NCBI RefSeq assembly: GCF_000027165.1
Contig: NC_013853.1
Location: forward strand, 744,001 to 808,000
DNA: 64,000 nucleotides
Source of the DNA: Streptococcus mitis B6
Lineage (GTDB): Bacteria; Bacillota; Bacilli; Lactobacillales; Streptococcaceae
Direction of reading: 5' to 3'
The position numbers were made by a program, and so were the translations under genes. Shown piece after piece: positions 16,577 through 26,336 of the stretch. Below the pieces are notes generated by a model. It did no database searches, was not told the origin of the DNA, and saw only the letters and a list, made by a program, of their open reading frames with translations. How positions within the stretch are numbered: position 1 is the stretch's first letter; each line of letters opens with the position of its first letter.

Positions 16577-18352
16577 TTGACTCAAGGGAAGATTATAAAA
16601 GTATCGGGACCTCTAGTTATTGCATCAGGTATGCAGGAGGCTAATATTCAAGATATTTGCCGTGTAGGTAAGCTAGGGTTAATCGGTGAAATTATTGAAA
16701 TGAGAAGAGATCAGGCATCTATCCAAGTCTATGAAGAAACATCTGGTCTTGGTCCGGGAGAACCTGTTGTTACAACTGGAGAACCTCTCTCGGTTGAATT
16801 AGGGCCAGGATTGATTTCTCAAATGTTTGATGGCATACAACGCCCATTAGATCGATTTAAATTGGCTACTCATAATGATTTTCTAGTTCGTGGGGTAGAA
16901 GTTCCAAGTTTGGATAGAGATATTAAGTGGCATTTTGATTCCACTATAGCAATTGGTCAAAAAGTGAGTACGGGTGATATTCTTGGAACTGTCAAGGAAA
17001 CCGAGGTAGTTAATCATAAAATTATGGTTCCTTATGGAGTATCTGGAGAAGTCGTTTCTATTGCATCTGGCGATTTTACAATTGATGAAGTTGTATATGA
17101 AATAAAAAAATTGGACGGTAGTTTCTATAAAGGAACGCTTATGCAAAAATGGCCTGTCCGCAAGGCGCGTCCTGTTTCTAAACGTTTAATTCCAGAAGAA
17201 CCATTAATCACAGGTCAACGAGTTATTGATACATTCTTTCCAGTAACCAAAGGGGGAGCTGCAGCAGTTCCTGGACCGTTTGGAGCAGGAAAGACAGTTG
17301 TACAACACCAAGTAGCTAAATTTGCCAATGTTGATATTGTTATTTATGTCGGTTGTGGAGAACGTGGAAATGAAATGACGGATGTACTGAATGAGTTTCC
17401 TGAGTTGATTGACCCTAATACCGGACAATCAATTATGCAACGGACAGTTCTGATTGCTAATACTTCAAATATGCCTGTTGCTGCTCGTGAGGCTTCAATT
17501 TATACAGGAATTACCATGGCTGAGTATTTTCGTGATATGGGCTACTCTGTAGCCATTATGGCTGATTCAACTTCACGTTGGGCAGAAGCGCTACGTGAAA
17601 TGTCAGGACGTCTAGAAGAAATGCCTGGTGATGAGGGTTATCCTGCTTATCTGGGAAGTCGTATCGCTGAATATTATGAAAGAGCAGGACGTTCTCAGGT
17701 TCTAGGGCTTCCAGAACGTGAAGGAACGATTACTGCTATTGGAGCTGTATCGCCACCTGGTGGAGATATTTCAGAACCAGTTACTCAAAATACTTTACGG
17801 ATTGTGAAAGTTTTTTGGGGGCTTGATGCTCCGTTGGCACAGCGACGTCATTTTCCTGCAATTAACTGGCTTACATCTTATTCACTATATAAAGACAGTG
17901 TGGGCACTTATATAGATGGTAAAGAGAAGACAGATTGGAATAGTAAAATAACTCGTGCGATGAACTACTTACAACGGGAATCTAGTTTAGAGGAAATTGT
18001 TCGTCTTGTTGGAATTGATTCTCTGTCTGATAATGAACGACTAACGATGGAAATTGCTAAACAAATTCGAGAAGATTATTTGCAACAGAACGCTTTTGAT
18101 TCGGTAGACACATTCACTTCGTTTGCAAAACAAGAAGCAATGCTAAGTAATATCCTAACTTTTGCTGATCAGGCAAATCATGCTTTAGAGTTGGGTTCTT
18201 ACTTTACAGAGATTATGGAAGGTACCGTGGCAGTTCGAGACCGTATGGCAAGAAGTAAATATGTTTCAGAAGATAGATTAGATGAAATCAAAATTATATC
18301 AAATGAGATTACACATCAAATTCATTTGATATTAGAAACAGGAGGTCTATAA
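16577..18352 (+). CDS. ntpA: V-type ATPase catalytic subunit A
   Basis: A 591-aa catalytic subunit. The best start is TTG at 16577, preceded by TAAGGAGAATAAC and giving [16 protein letters not shown]; the frame open from 16553 lacks a ribosome binding site. The P-loop GPFGAGKT is at 233-240 with Lys239, followed by the [11 protein letters not shown] block carrying the catalytic Glu, and [22 protein letters not shown]. The A-specific insertion (about 90-190) is present. It hydrolyses ATP to drive ion pumping, or makes ATP in reverse. ntpB follows at the next base. Confidence 0.96.
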   Translation: MTQGKIIKVSGPLVIASGMQEANIQDICRVGKLGLIGEIIEMRRDQASIQVYEETSGLGPGEPVVTTGEPLSVELGPGLISQMFDGIQRPLDRFKLATHNDFLVRGVEVPSLDRDIKWHFDSTIAIGQKVSTGDILGTVKETEVVNHKIMVPYGVSGEVVSIASGDFTIDEVVYEIKKLDGSFYKGTLMQKWPVRKARPVSKRLIPEEPLITGQRVIDTFFPVTKGGAAAVPGPFGAGKTVVQHQVAKFANVDIVIYVGCGERGNEMTDVLNEFPELIDPNTGQSIMQRTVLIANTSNMPVAAREASIYTGITMAEYFRDMGYSVAIMADSTSRWAEALREMSGRLEEMPGDEGYPAYLGSRIAEYYERAGRSQVLGLPEREGTITAIGAVSPPGGDISEPVTQNTLRIVKVFWGLDAPLAQRRHFPAINWLTSYSLYKDSVGTYIDGKEKTDWNSKITRAMNYLQRESSLEEIVRLVGIDSLSDNERLTMEIAKQIREDYLQQNAFDSVDTFTSFAKQEAMLSNILTFADQANHALELGSYFTEIMEGTVAVRDRMARSKYVSEDRLDEIKIISNEITHQIHLILETGGL

Positions 18353-19738
18353 ATGAGTGTTATAAAAGAATACAGAACTGCTAGTGAAGTTGTTGGGCCT
18401 CTTATGATTGTTGAACAAGTAAATAATGTGTCTTACAATGAGTTAGTTGAAATTCAACTTCATAATGGAGAAATTCGTCGTGGACAAGTTTTAGAGATCC
18501 ACGAAGATAAAGCAATGGTTCAGCTTTTTGAAGGATCTAGTGGAATAAATTTAGAAAAGTCTAAAATTCGTTTTGCTGGTCATGCATTAGAATTGGCTGT
18601 ATCTGAGGATATGGTTGGTCGTATTTTTAATGGGATGGGAAAACCAATTGATGGTGGACCAGATTTAATTCCAGAGAAATATTTAGATATTGATGGTCAA
18701 GCTATTAATCCTGTATCTAGAGATTATCCAGATGAATTTATTCAGACAGGGATCTCCTCTATTGATCATTTGAATACTCTTGTACGTGGTCAAAAATTAC
18801 CAGTATTTTCAGGTTCAGGCTTACCTCATAATGAATTAGCTGCTCAGATAGCAAGACAAGCGACTGTTTTAAATTCTGATGAAAATTTTGCGGTTGTATT
18901 TGCAGCAATGGGTATTACTTTTGAAGAAGCTGAGTTTTTTATGGAAGAACTCAGAAAAACAGGAGCGATCGATCGTTCGGTTTTATTTATGAACTTGGCA
19001 AATGATCCTGCAATTGAGCGTATTGCAACTCCCCGCATTGCTTTAACTGCGGCAGAGTATCTAGCTTTTGAAAAAGATATGCACGTTCTAGTTATCATGA
19101 CGGATATGACTAACTATTGTGAAGCGTTACGTGAAGTCTCGGCAGCTCGCCGTGAAGTTCCAGGTAGACGAGGCTATCCGGGATATTTATATACAAATTT
19201 ATCAACTCTATACGAAAGGGCTGGTCGCTTAGTTGGTAAAAAAGGTTCGGTGACACAGATTCCTATTTTAACAATGCCAGAAGATGACATAACACATCCA
19301 ATTCCTGATTTAACTGGATACATTACTGAAGGGCAAATTATTTTGTCGCATGAGTTGTATAACCAAGGTTATCGTCCACCAATCAATGTTTTACCTTCTC
19401 TCTCTCGATTAAAAGATAAGGGATCTGGAGAAGGTAAAACTCGTGGAGATCATGCTCCAACTATGAATCAACTGTTTGCAGCCTATGCCCAAGGGAAAAA
19501 GGTTGAAGAGTTAGCAGTAGTATTAGGAGAATCGGCTTTATCTGATGTAGATAAATTGTATGTGAGGTTTACAAAGCGTTTTGAAGAAGAGTACATAAAC
19601 CAAGGATTTTATAAAAATCGAAATATAGAAGATACGTTGAATCTTGGGTGGGAATTACTATCAATTCTTCCTAGAACAGAGTTAAAACGTATCAAAGATG
19701 ATTTGCTTGATAAATACTTACCTTTGGTAGAAGTTTAA
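18353..19738 (+). CDS. ntpB: V-type ATPase regulatory subunit B
   Basis: A 461-aa non-catalytic nucleotide-binding subunit that alternates with A in the head. In place of a P-loop it has [19 protein letters not shown], as usual for subunit B. Further conserved blocks are [15 protein letters not shown], the [21 protein letters not shown] segment in the arginine-finger region, and [20 protein letters not shown]. It starts 3 nt after the ntpA stop region (the stop and start are adjacent), with AGGAGG inside ntpA, consistent with coupled translation. Confidence 0.96.
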   Translation: MSVIKEYRTASEVVGPLMIVEQVNNVSYNELVEIQLHNGEIRRGQVLEIHEDKAMVQLFEGSSGINLEKSKIRFAGHALELAVSEDMVGRIFNGMGKPIDGGPDLIPEKYLDIDGQAINPVSRDYPDEFIQTGISSIDHLNTLVRGQKLPVFSGSGLPHNELAAQIARQATVLNSDENFAVVFAAMGITFEEAEFFMEELRKTGAIDRSVLFMNLANDPAIERIATPRIALTAAEYLAFEKDMHVLVIMTDMTNYCEALREVSAARREVPGRRGYPGYLYTNLSTLYERAGRLVGKKGSVTQIPILTMPEDDITHPIPDLTGYITEGQIILSHELYNQGYRPPINVLPSLSRLKDKGSGEGKTRGDHAPTMNQLFAAYAQGKKVEELAVVLGESALSDVDKLYVRFTKRFEEEYINQGFYKNRNIEDTLNLGWELLSILPRTELKRIKDDLLDKYLPLVEV

Positions 19739-19760
19739 TCCGGAAATGGAGTGATTATCT

Positions 19761-20372
19761 ATGGTACGTTTGAATGTAAAACCAACTCGTATGGAATTGA
19801 ATAACTTAAAGGAACGTTTGAAAACAGCTGAACGTGGACATAAGTTATTAAAGGATAAAAGAGATGAATTGATGAGGCGATTTATTTCTTTGATTCGTGA
19901 GAATAATCAACTTCGGAAAGAGGTAGAAAGTTATCTAATTGATAATCTAAAATCCTTTGCAGTTGCTAAATCATTAAAGAATTCTCAAATGGTGGAGGAA
20001 TTATTTTCAATTCCATCGAAAGAAATTGAATTATTTGTTGAGAAAGAAAATATCATGAGTGTAACAGTTCCTAGAATGCATATGAATATTACTTCTCAAA
20101 ATGAGAACAGTGAATACAGCTATTTATCTTCTAATAGTGAAATGGATGATGTATTTGCTACAATGAATAGTTTAATTGATAAATTACTAAGACTGGCAGA
20201 AGTTGAAAAAACGTGTCAGTTAATGGCTGATGAAATAGAAAAAACACGTAGACGTGTAAATGGTTTAGAATACTCGATTATTCCAAACTTGTCGGAAACT
20301 ATTCATTATATAGAATTGAAACTAGAGGAGGCAGAAAGAGCCAATTTAGTTCGTATTATGAAAGTGAAGTAG
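19761..20372 (+). CDS. ntpD: V-type ATPase subunit D (central shaft)
   Basis: A 203-aa protein with two long helices that form the rotating shaft: N-terminal [20 protein letters not shown] and a C-terminal coiled coil with [20 protein letters not shown], both diagnostic for subunit D. It is the last gene of the operon. The ntpH and ntpJ genes of E. hirae are not present downstream; instead a terminator and an insertion element follow. Confidence 0.94.
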   Translation: MVRLNVKPTRMELNNLKERLKTAERGHKLLKDKRDELMRRFISLIRENNQLRKEVESYLIDNLKSFAVAKSLKNSQMVEELFSIPSKEIELFVEKENIMSVTVPRMHMNITSQNENSEYSYLSSNSEMDDVFATMNSLIDKLLRLAEVEKTCQLMADEIEKTRRRVNGLEYSIIPNLSETIHYIELKLEEAERANLVRIMKVK

Positions 20373-20410
20373 ATCCTTTATTTAGATTATTAATTAGATG
20401 AACGAAATAT

Positions 20411-20447
20411 CAGCTTGGATAAGGCTTTAAGCCTTTCTAAGCTTTTT
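20411..20447 (+). terminator. terminator of the V-ATPase operon
   Basis: Nested inverted repeats (AGCTT...AAGCT outside, AAGGC...GCCTT inside) followed by six T residues, 38 nt after the ntpD stop and directly before the left end of the first IS200-like copy. It may also act as the sequence context of the insertion site. Confidence 0.75.
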
Positions 20448-20450
20448 TAT

Positions 20451-21256
20451 TATGTGACTTTCAGTCCGTCTCGCTCCGTTAGGTGCGAGACAAAAAAACA
20501 CCCGCTATGTGGGTGCGCGTCGAAGGTTATACCAAAAAAACTCCAAACGCGATACAATAAAGGTGTTCAAGCCAATTGTAAAGCGAAAGGAGAAAAATAT
20601 GGCACAAAAGGCACATAGTTTATCGCACACAAAGTGGCACTGTTCTATCATATTGTGTTCACCCCTAAGTATAGACGAAAAGTCATCTATAATCAATATC
20701 GAAGTAGTTTAGGCGAAATATTTCATCGCTTGTGTAGTTATAAAGGAGTTGAAATTATCGAGGGTCACTTAATGCCAGACCATGTACATATGTTAGTAAG
20801 TATTCCACCAAGGATAAGTGTTTCAAGTTTCATGGGTTATTTAAAAGTAAAAAGTGCACTTATGATGTTTGATAAACACGCCAACCTCAAGTACAAGTTT
20901 GGGAATCGGCATTTCTGGGCGGAAGGTTATTATGTGAGTACGGTGGGACTCAATGAAGCCACAATTAAGAAATATATTCAAGATTAAAGAAATTATCCAG
21001 TGGATGATTTCTTCACGAGTCTAAAAATTTGAGAACGAGTAAAGCATGATATAGCATTAGATAAATTAAGTGTAAAAGAATATGAGGATCCCTTTAGGGA
21101 TAGTGGTAAGTAATACTAAAGTCTCTTTGAGAGGCAAGTGACGAGTCAAGAGCAATAAGGCTTGAACAACGTGAAAGCCAGCGTCCTTAGGCGCTGGCTG
21201 GTAATTTGGGCTTATAGCCCTGGTACAAACCACCCGTTTGACGGGTGGTCATGATT
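20451..21256 (+). mobile_element. IS200-like element, copy 1 (damaged)
   Basis: Ends were set by comparing three copies in the window: they share a left end TATGTGACT...CAGTCCGTCTCGC and a right end with ACCACCCG-CGGGTGGT then TCATGATT. The left part has two subterminal palindromes (GTCTCGC/GCGAGAC and CACCCGC/GTGGGTG). The right part has three (GCCAGCG/CGCTGGC, GGGCTTATAGCCC, and the ACCACCCG hairpin). Subterminal hairpins instead of terminal inverted repeats, a single HUH-Y1 transposase and no visible target duplication fit IS200/IS605-family elements. The transposase of this copy is broken. Confidence 0.85.
20599..21113 (+). pseudogene. tnpA: IS200-type transposase gene, frameshifted and interrupted (copy 1)
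   Basis: Compared with the intact copy at 25706-26170, this copy has two lesions. After the 13th codon it reads TGGCACTGTTCTATC where the intact gene has TGGATGTGTAAATATC, a one-base loss that shifts the frame after MAQKAHSLSHTKW. Near the 3' end a segment of about 48 nt (20983-21030), containing a stop and a hairpin (GAAATTATCCA / TGGATGATTTC), interrupts codons for KYIQ. The middle frame (20634-20987) keeps the HUH motif in MPDHVHMLV and the tyrosine region EGYYVSTVG but lacks both ends. It is probably inactive. Confidence 0.88.
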
Positions 21257-21681
21257 TGCGATTATAGTTTTTTCTAGTTCTGAAAAAAGAGAAACACTTC
21301 ATAAGGGACATAAAATGAGTATGGGTAAAAGTGGAAAAATATAGTGCATAAGTTAAATGCATATTATGCGTAGGAAAGGTGTTGTATTCACAAAGAAAGT
21401 AAAAAGAAAACTTATTTAACAAGAGATTGTATAGTCGTAGAAACTCAACGAAATGATGGCAAATTTGGTAACAAATTATCAGAGTAAAAAATTAGAAAAA
21501 ATATATGCTTATGCTATTTTTTTTTATAAGAATAGTGTAAAATGGAGAGTGTACCAGTGTTTTTTAAACAAGTGTGGTACCAAAAATTAAAAAGCGTATC
21601 CTTTCCTTAAATTACTAAAATATTTAAGGGGGGGTATTTTTTAGTACCTCTAAAATAAAAATAAAAAAGAGAGGCGATTAA
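21257..21681 (+). other. non-coding region and 5' leader of the surface-protein gene
   Basis: 425 bp without a supported gene. The -10-like TAAAAT near 21538 is preceded by GTG and could be the promoter. Downstream are a hairpin with GTACCA (21551-21556) and TGGTAC (21575-21580) arms, and a perfect 8-bp hairpin CCTTAAAT / ATTTAAGG (21605-21612 / 21622-21629) running into seven G residues and GTATTTTTTAGTACC. The structured leader is about 130 nt and could regulate expression. The first 200 bp show nothing recognisable. Confidence 0.45.
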
Positions 21682-24621
21682 ATGAGAAAATCATATCGTG
21701 AAGAGAGCGGAGAAAAGGTATTCCGTTATTCTATTCGTAAGTACCATTTTGGTGCTGCAAGTGTTGCTGTAGCAGCATTAATGTTTTTTGCTAATGGTGC
21801 GGTTAAGGCAGATCCTTTAGTATCACCTGCTACGGCTAATGCTGGTGTTACGAACTTGACAGAGGGAGTTCCACCTAAAGAAAATCCTATAGAGAAACCA
21901 AAAGAAAAAGTAGAGGGTGACAAAACACCAGTTACTCAGAAGCTAGTGGATAAGTCTCCTCTCGTTCAGGCTATTAGTGAACTTCAAGCTGCGATTGCAA
22001 AAGCAGATGAGGAAAGTTTATTAAGTTTATCTAATCAACTTTCTCAATTAACCGATGAAAATAACCGTTTACTTAATGGAGAAAATGTTTCTGAGGGAGC
22101 GATTGCAAGTCAAGTAAGTCGAGTTCAATCGCTTACAGAGCAAGTACGTCAACTTAAGTCTAAGACTGAAGATAAAACCTCTAACAAGGAAGACAGAACT
22201 GATTCTAAAGCTCAAGATAAAAAAGAACTTAAAGTATCTGACAAAGCCGTGAATCCTACTAATCAGACTGAAGAAATCGAAAAAGCCGATACTAGTAAGT
22301 TGTTAGTTGTGATTAATCGAATACAAGATGCGATTGCAAAAGCAGAAGTAACAGAAAGAACATCGTCTGTAATTGAAGATGCAAAGAAAGAATTAACAAA
22401 AGTTCAAGCGCTTCTTTTGGATAAAAAAGCAACTCAATCAGATGTCGACTTGTCAATAAGAACGTTGAATCATAGAGCCTTCGTTATTGAGAGCATGCCA
22501 AAAACAAAAGTTGACACAAGAGTAATAGAGGACAAAAAGGCTCCTACAGGTAGAGATAAAAAAGAAGAAGGGAACACCAAAAAATACGATCATCGTAACG
22601 GGCAAGTTATTTCTGGAAAAGGTAAGAGTGGGTTAAGAAGTATCCCTGAAGACAGAAGTGCTGAACCCCCAAAACATCCAAAGCAAGTCACAAACGGGAA
22701 TAGTCTTTATGAAATAAACGCCAAAAATGTGCCTGATAACATTTATAACCAACCAATGGAACTTTTTAAATATTGGGGAGATGCGGTATATAATTGGTTA
22801 GATATAAATTCTAAACCTGGTGTGTTTGAAAAGTATTATGATGATATTGATGAAAAAAATAAAGTACGAAGAGTAGTTAGAGGAACTGGAAGAAGACTTG
22901 ACCAACTGTATAGAGACGAGTATAAAGGGAATAATCAATCGTTTGATATATTCCATGATTACCCTACTGCTGCTCGTGTAACTCTGCAATTTGATGTTAA
23001 TACAGCTGGTGCAAAACTAAAAGTTATTGATGGGAATAACAATGACATAGCTGTTATAAATGTGCCTAAGGATCATCTGTTTATTAAACAAAGTGATTGG
23101 AATAGAGAAGAAGCTGAGCGACAAAGATTAGGAGTAGATCGAACTGCAGCGAAACAAGCAATTACAAATGCAGCCAACATGAAGAAATCAGCGATTGATT
23201 CGAATACAGGGTTGACTGCAGAAGAGAAACAGACAGCTAGGAATGCAGTTGATGCAGCAGCAAGTCAAGCACATCAAAATATTGACAATGCAATAGATAA
23301 GACTGGAATTGATACTGCAAAAAACAATGGTTTATCAGCAATCCAAAACGTACCAACAACTGCAACATATAAAAACACAGCGAAACAAGAGATTACAGCA
23401 GCAGCCAATGCGAAGAAATCAGCGATTGATGGTCAAGCAGGCTTAACTGCAGAAGAGAAACAGACAGCTAAGAATGCAGTTGATGCAGCCGCAACGCAAG
23501 CGAATAGAAATATTGATAATGCAACGAACCAAGCAGGAGTAGATACTGCGAAGAACAATGGTAAACAAGCAATCAATGCGGTACCAGCAAATGGAACAGC
23601 AAAAGCAGCAGTAGATACTGAAGCAGAAAAAGCAAAAGCAGCAATTGACAAAGCAACAGATCAAGCTGGAGTTGATAGCGCGAAAGCTGCAGGTAAGCAA
23701 GCAATTGAAAATGTACCAACAACAGCCACATCTAAAGACGCAGCGAAGCAAGAAATCACAAATGCGGCAGAAGCGAAGAAATCAGCAATTGATGGACAAG
23801 CAGGCTTAACTTCAGAAGAGAAAGCAGCAGCAAAAGCAGCAGTAGATACTGAAGCAGAAAAAGCAAAAGCAGCAATTGACAAAGCAACAGATCAAGCTGG
23901 AGTTGATAGCGCGAAAGCTGCAGGTAAGCAAGCAATTGAAAATGTACCAACAAACGGTACAAATGCTACTACAGCCAAAGAAGCAGCTAAAAAAGCAATC
24001 ATAGATGCAGCGAATAAGAAAAAAGCAGAAATTGATGCAAATCCTGCACTAACAAAAGAAGAAAAAGAAGCAGCTAAGAAAGCAGTAGATGCCGAAGCAG
24101 AAAAAGCAAAACAAGAGATTGACAAAGCAACAGATCAAGCCGGAATTGATAAAGCTAAAAATGATGGGTTGACTGCAATCGAAAATGTACCAACAAACGG
24201 TACAAATGCTACTACAGCCAAAGAAGCAGCTAAAAAAGCAATCACAGATGCAGCGAATAAGAAAAAAGCAGCAACTGACAAAGCAACAGATCAAGCTGGA
24301 GTTGATAGCGCGAAAGTTGCAGGTAAGAAAGTAATTGAAAATGTACCAACAACAGCCACATCTAAAGACGCAGCGAAGCAAGAAATCACAAATGCGGCAG
24401 AAGCGAAGAAATCAGCAATTGATGGACAAGCAGGCTTAACTGCAGAAGAGAAAGCAGCAGCAAAAGCAGCAGTAGATGAAACTAATTCGCGTAAAGTCGC
24501 CACTGAATTACCAAATACAGGTACAACAGATTCTACTGTGGCAGTGCTAGCTGCTGTCGCAAGTGCAATGCTTGGTCTTAGCGTTGCAGGACGTCGTCGT
24601 AAAGAAGACGAAGAAGCTTAA
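21682..24621 (+). CDS. YSIRK/LPXTG cell-wall-anchored surface protein with degenerate ~75-aa repeats
   Basis: A 979-aa secreted wall protein. Residues 1-43 are a YSIRK-GxxS signal peptide (YSIRKYHFGAAS at 16-27). About 55-275 contain two related coiled-coil units (QAISELQAAIAKADEESL and VVINRIQDAIAKAEVTE). About 290-485 form a non-repeated domain with no recognised fold (for example WGDAVYNWLDINSKPGVFEK and DIFHDYPTAARVTLQFDV), probably the binding head. About 487-935 hold Ala/Lys-rich repeats resembling DUF1542 helical repeats. The sorting signal is LPNTG at 943-947, then a hydrophobic segment and RRRKEDEEA. Sortase A would anchor it. The ligand is unknown. It lies between inverted IS200-like copies. 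Ribosome binding site GAGAGG. Confidence 0.92.
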   Translation: MRKSYREESGEKVFRYSIRKYHFGAASVAVAALMFFANGAVKADPLVSPATANAGVTNLTEGVPPKENPIEKPKEKVEGDKTPVTQKLVDKSPLVQAISELQAAIAKADEESLLSLSNQLSQLTDENNRLLNGENVSEGAIASQVSRVQSLTEQVRQLKSKTEDKTSNKEDRTDSKAQDKKELKVSDKAVNPTNQTEEIEKADTSKLLVVINRIQDAIAKAEVTERTSSVIEDAKKELTKVQALLLDKKATQSDVDLSIRTLNHRAFVIESMPKTKVDTRVIEDKKAPTGRDKKEEGNTKKYDHRNGQVISGKGKSGLRSIPEDRSAEPPKHPKQVTNGNSLYEINAKNVPDNIYNQPMELFKYWGDAVYNWLDINSKPGVFEKYYDDIDEKNKVRRVVRGTGRRLDQLYRDEYKGNNQSFDIFHDYPTAARVTLQFDVNTAGAKLKVIDGNNNDIAVINVPKDHLFIKQSDWNREEAERQRLGVDRTAAKQAITNAANMKKSAIDSNTGLTAEEKQTARNAVDAAASQAHQNIDNAIDKTGIDTAKNNGLSAIQNVPTTATYKNTAKQEITAAANAKKSAIDGQAGLTAEEKQTAKNAVDAAATQANRNIDNATNQAGVDTAKNNGKQAINAVPANGTAKAAVDTEAEKAKAAIDKATDQAGVDSAKAAGKQAIENVPTTATSKDAAKQEITNAAEAKKSAIDGQAGLTSEEKAAAKAAVDTEAEKAKAAIDKATDQAGVDSAKAAGKQAIENVPTNGTNATTAKEAAKKAIIDAANKKKAEIDANPALTKEEKEAAKKAVDAEAEKAKQEIDKATDQAGIDKAKNDGLTAIENVPTNGTNATTAKEAAKKAITDAANKKKAATDKATDQAGVDSAKVAGKKVIENVPTTATSKDAAKQEITNAAEAKKSAIDGQAGLTAEEKAAAKAAVDETNSRKVATELPNTGTTDSTVAVLAAVASAMLGLSVAGRRRKEDEEA
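23140..24477 (+). repeat. mosaic of full and truncated ~230-bp coding repeats
   Basis: Seven units can be traced at protein level. Each starts like AAKQxIxxAAxxKKSAID, continues GLTxEEK, and ends GxDxAKxxGxxAIxNVP. Units 1, 2, 4 and 5 are complete; unit 3 lacks its first half; unit 6 has lost its middle (KKKAATDKATDQAGVD); unit 7 is cut by the sorting signal. About 120 nt at 23600-23721 recur without visible change at 23831-23952, which points to recent duplication or conversion. Confidence 0.85.
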
Positions 24622-24738
24622 TTTGTAGATTTTTTGATAATCATTTAATAATAAATAGCTCTTTTCTACCAGTTTTTAGTCTGTCGAATCTTTAAGTAAA
24701 AAGGTTCTTTATAAACTGTAGTGGGTTGAAGAAAAGCT

Positions 24739-25502
24739 AATCATGACCACCCGTCAAACGGGTGGTTTGTACCAGGGCTATAAGCCCAAATTACCAGCCA
24801 GCGCCTAAGGACGCTGGCTTTCACGTTGTTCAAGCCTTATTGCTCTTGACTCGTCACTTGCCTCTCAAAGAGACTTTAGTATTACTTACCACTATCCCTA
24901 AAGGGATCCTCATATTCTTTTACACTTAATTTATCTAATGCTATATCATGCTTTACTCGTTCTCAAATTTTTAGACTCGTGAAGAAATCATCCACTGGAT
25001 AATTTCTTTAATCTTGAATATATTTCTTAATTGTGGCTTCATTGAGTCCCACCGTACTCACATAATAACCTTCCGCCCAGAAATGCCGATTCCCAAACTT
25101 GTACTTGAGATTGGCGTGTTTGTCAAACATCATGAGTGCACTTTTACCTTTTAAATACCCCATGAAACTTGAAACACTTATCCTTGGTGGAATACTTACT
25201 AACATATGTACATGGTCTGGCATTAAGTGACCCTCGATAATTTCAACTCCTTTATAACTACACAAGCGATGAAATATTTCTCCTAAACTACTTCGATATT
25301 GATTATAAATGACTTTTCGTCTATACTTAGGGGTGAACACAATATGATAGAACAGTGCCACTTTGTGTGCGATAAACTATGTGCCTTTTGTGCCATATTT
25401 TTCTCCTTTCTCTTTACAATTGGCTTGAACACCTTTATTGTATCGCGTTCGGAGTTTTTTTGTCTTGCACCTAACGGAGCGAGACGGACTGAAAGTCACA
25501 TA
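24739..25502 (-). mobile_element. IS200-like element, copy 2 (damaged, inverted relative to copy 1)
   Basis: This copy has the same right-end hairpins as copy 1, read on the minus strand, and the same left end at 25502. About 42 bp containing the CACCCGC/GTGGGTG left palindrome are missing: GTGCAAGAC is followed directly by AAAAAAACTCC, so the loss runs between two A-tracts. Without that hairpin the left end is probably not recognised by transposase. The sequence between ends is nearly identical to copy 1, including both transposase lesions. Confidence 0.85.
24882..25396 (-). pseudogene. tnpA: IS200-type transposase gene, broken (copy 2)
   Basis: It carries the same one-base frameshift after codon 13 (GTGGCACTGTTCTATC on the coding strand) and the same hairpin-containing 48-nt interruption near the 3' end as copy 1. 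The central frame 25008-25361 encodes YHIVFTPKYRRK through KKYIQD, with the HUH motif HVH present. Shared lesions mean copies 1 and 2 descend from one already broken element, or one has been converted by the other. Mobility would require the enzyme of copy 3. Confidence 0.88.
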
Positions 25503-25510
25503 AATATCGA

Positions 25511-25548
25511 GAAATGACTTTTTCAGAGCTCACTGAAAAAGTCATTTC
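25511..25548. terminator. perfect 16-bp inverted repeat between two IS200-like copies
   Basis: Arms GAAATGACTTTTTCAG (25511-25526) and CTGAAAAAGTCATTTC (25533-25548) with loop AGCTCA. It lies in the 60 bp separating copies 2 and 3. It lacks a clean T-run outside the stem but has T5/A5 inside the arms, so it could work as a terminator in both directions, or be an insertion hot spot, since IS200-type elements often land next to hairpins. Confidence 0.55.
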
Positions 25549-25562
25549 CATAGTTTACGTTA

Positions 25563-26319
25563 AATCATGACCACCCGTCTAACGGGTGGTTTGAACCAGG
25601 GCTATAAGCCCAAATTACCAGCCAGCGCCTAAAGACGCTGGCTTTCACGTTGTTCAAGCCTCATTGCTCTTGACTCGTCACTTGCCTCTCAAAGAGGCTT
25701 TAGTATTACTTACCACTATCCCTAAAGGGATCCTCATATTCTTTTACACTTAATTTATCTAGTGCTATATCATGCTTTTCCTGTTCTTGAATATATTTCT
25801 TAATTGTGGCTTCATTGAGTCCAACCGTACTCACATAATAACCTTCCGCCCAAAAATGCCGATTCCCAAACTTATACTTGAGATTGGCGTGTTTGTCAAA
25901 CATCATGAGTGCACTTTTACCTTTTAAATACCCCATGAAACTTGAAACACTTATCCTTGGTGGAATACTGACTAACATATGTACATGGTCTGGCATTAAG
26001 TGACCCTCGATAATTTCAACTCCTTTATAACTACACAAGCGATGAAATATTTCTCCTAAACTACTTCGATATTGATTATAAATGACTTTTCGTCTATACT
26101 TAGGGGTGAACACAATGTGATATTTACACATCCACTTTGTGTGTGATAAACTATGTGCCTTTTGTGCCATATTTTTCTCCTTTCGCTTTACAATTGGCTT
26201 GAACACCTTTATTGTATCGCGTTTGGAGTTTTTTGGGTATAACCTTCGACGCGCACCCGCATAGCGGGTGGTTTTTTTGTCTCGCACCTAACGGAGCGAG
26301 ACGGACTAACAGTCACATA
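25563..26319 (-). mobile_element. IS200-like element, copy 3 (apparently intact)
   Basis: This element is 757 bp with both ends as in copy 1: right-end hairpin ACCACCCG/CGGGTGGT at 25569-25590 and left-end palindromes at about 26247-26300 (GCACCCGC/GCGGGTG and GTCTCGC/GCGAGAC). The transposase reading frame is full length. It lies directly behind the gdhA terminator and 60 bp from copy 2, in the same orientation. It is the likely source of transposase for the damaged copies. Confidence 0.88.
25706..26170 (-). CDS. tnpA: IS200-type HUH/Y1 transposase (TnpA)
   Basis: A 154-aa single-strand transposase. The ATG at 26170 has the ribosome binding site GAAAGGAG; the frame continues upstream through the left end and is not used. 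It has the entry KYHIVFTPKYRRKVIY, the HUH pair in MPDHVHMLVSIPPR that binds the metal, and the catalytic tyrosine in EGYYVSTVGLNEATIKKYI. Such enzymes cut and rejoin single-stranded DNA at replication forks, guided by subterminal hairpins. No TnpB or IscB partner gene is present. Length matches IS200 transposases. Confidence 0.93.
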   Translation of the reverse strand: MAQKAHSLSHTKWMCKYHIVFTPKYRRKVIYNQYRSSLGEIFHRLCSYKGVEIIEGHLMPDHVHMLVSIPPRISVSSFMGYLKGKSALMMFDKHANLKYKFGNRHFWAEGYYVSTVGLNEATIKKYIQEQEKHDIALDKLSVKEYEDPFRDSGK

Positions 26320-26336
26320 ATAAAAGGAAAAAATAC

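Noticed and set aside
23140..24477. Regularly spaced repeats that could suggest a CRISPR array
   Set aside because: The units are about 230 bp, in frame within one coding sequence, with no short identical repeats and unique spacers and no cas genes.
23433..24503. Several long open frames on the minus strand opposite the surface-protein repeats
   Set aside because: They are shadows of Ala/Lys-rich repeat codons, contain low-complexity sequence and have no ribosome binding site.
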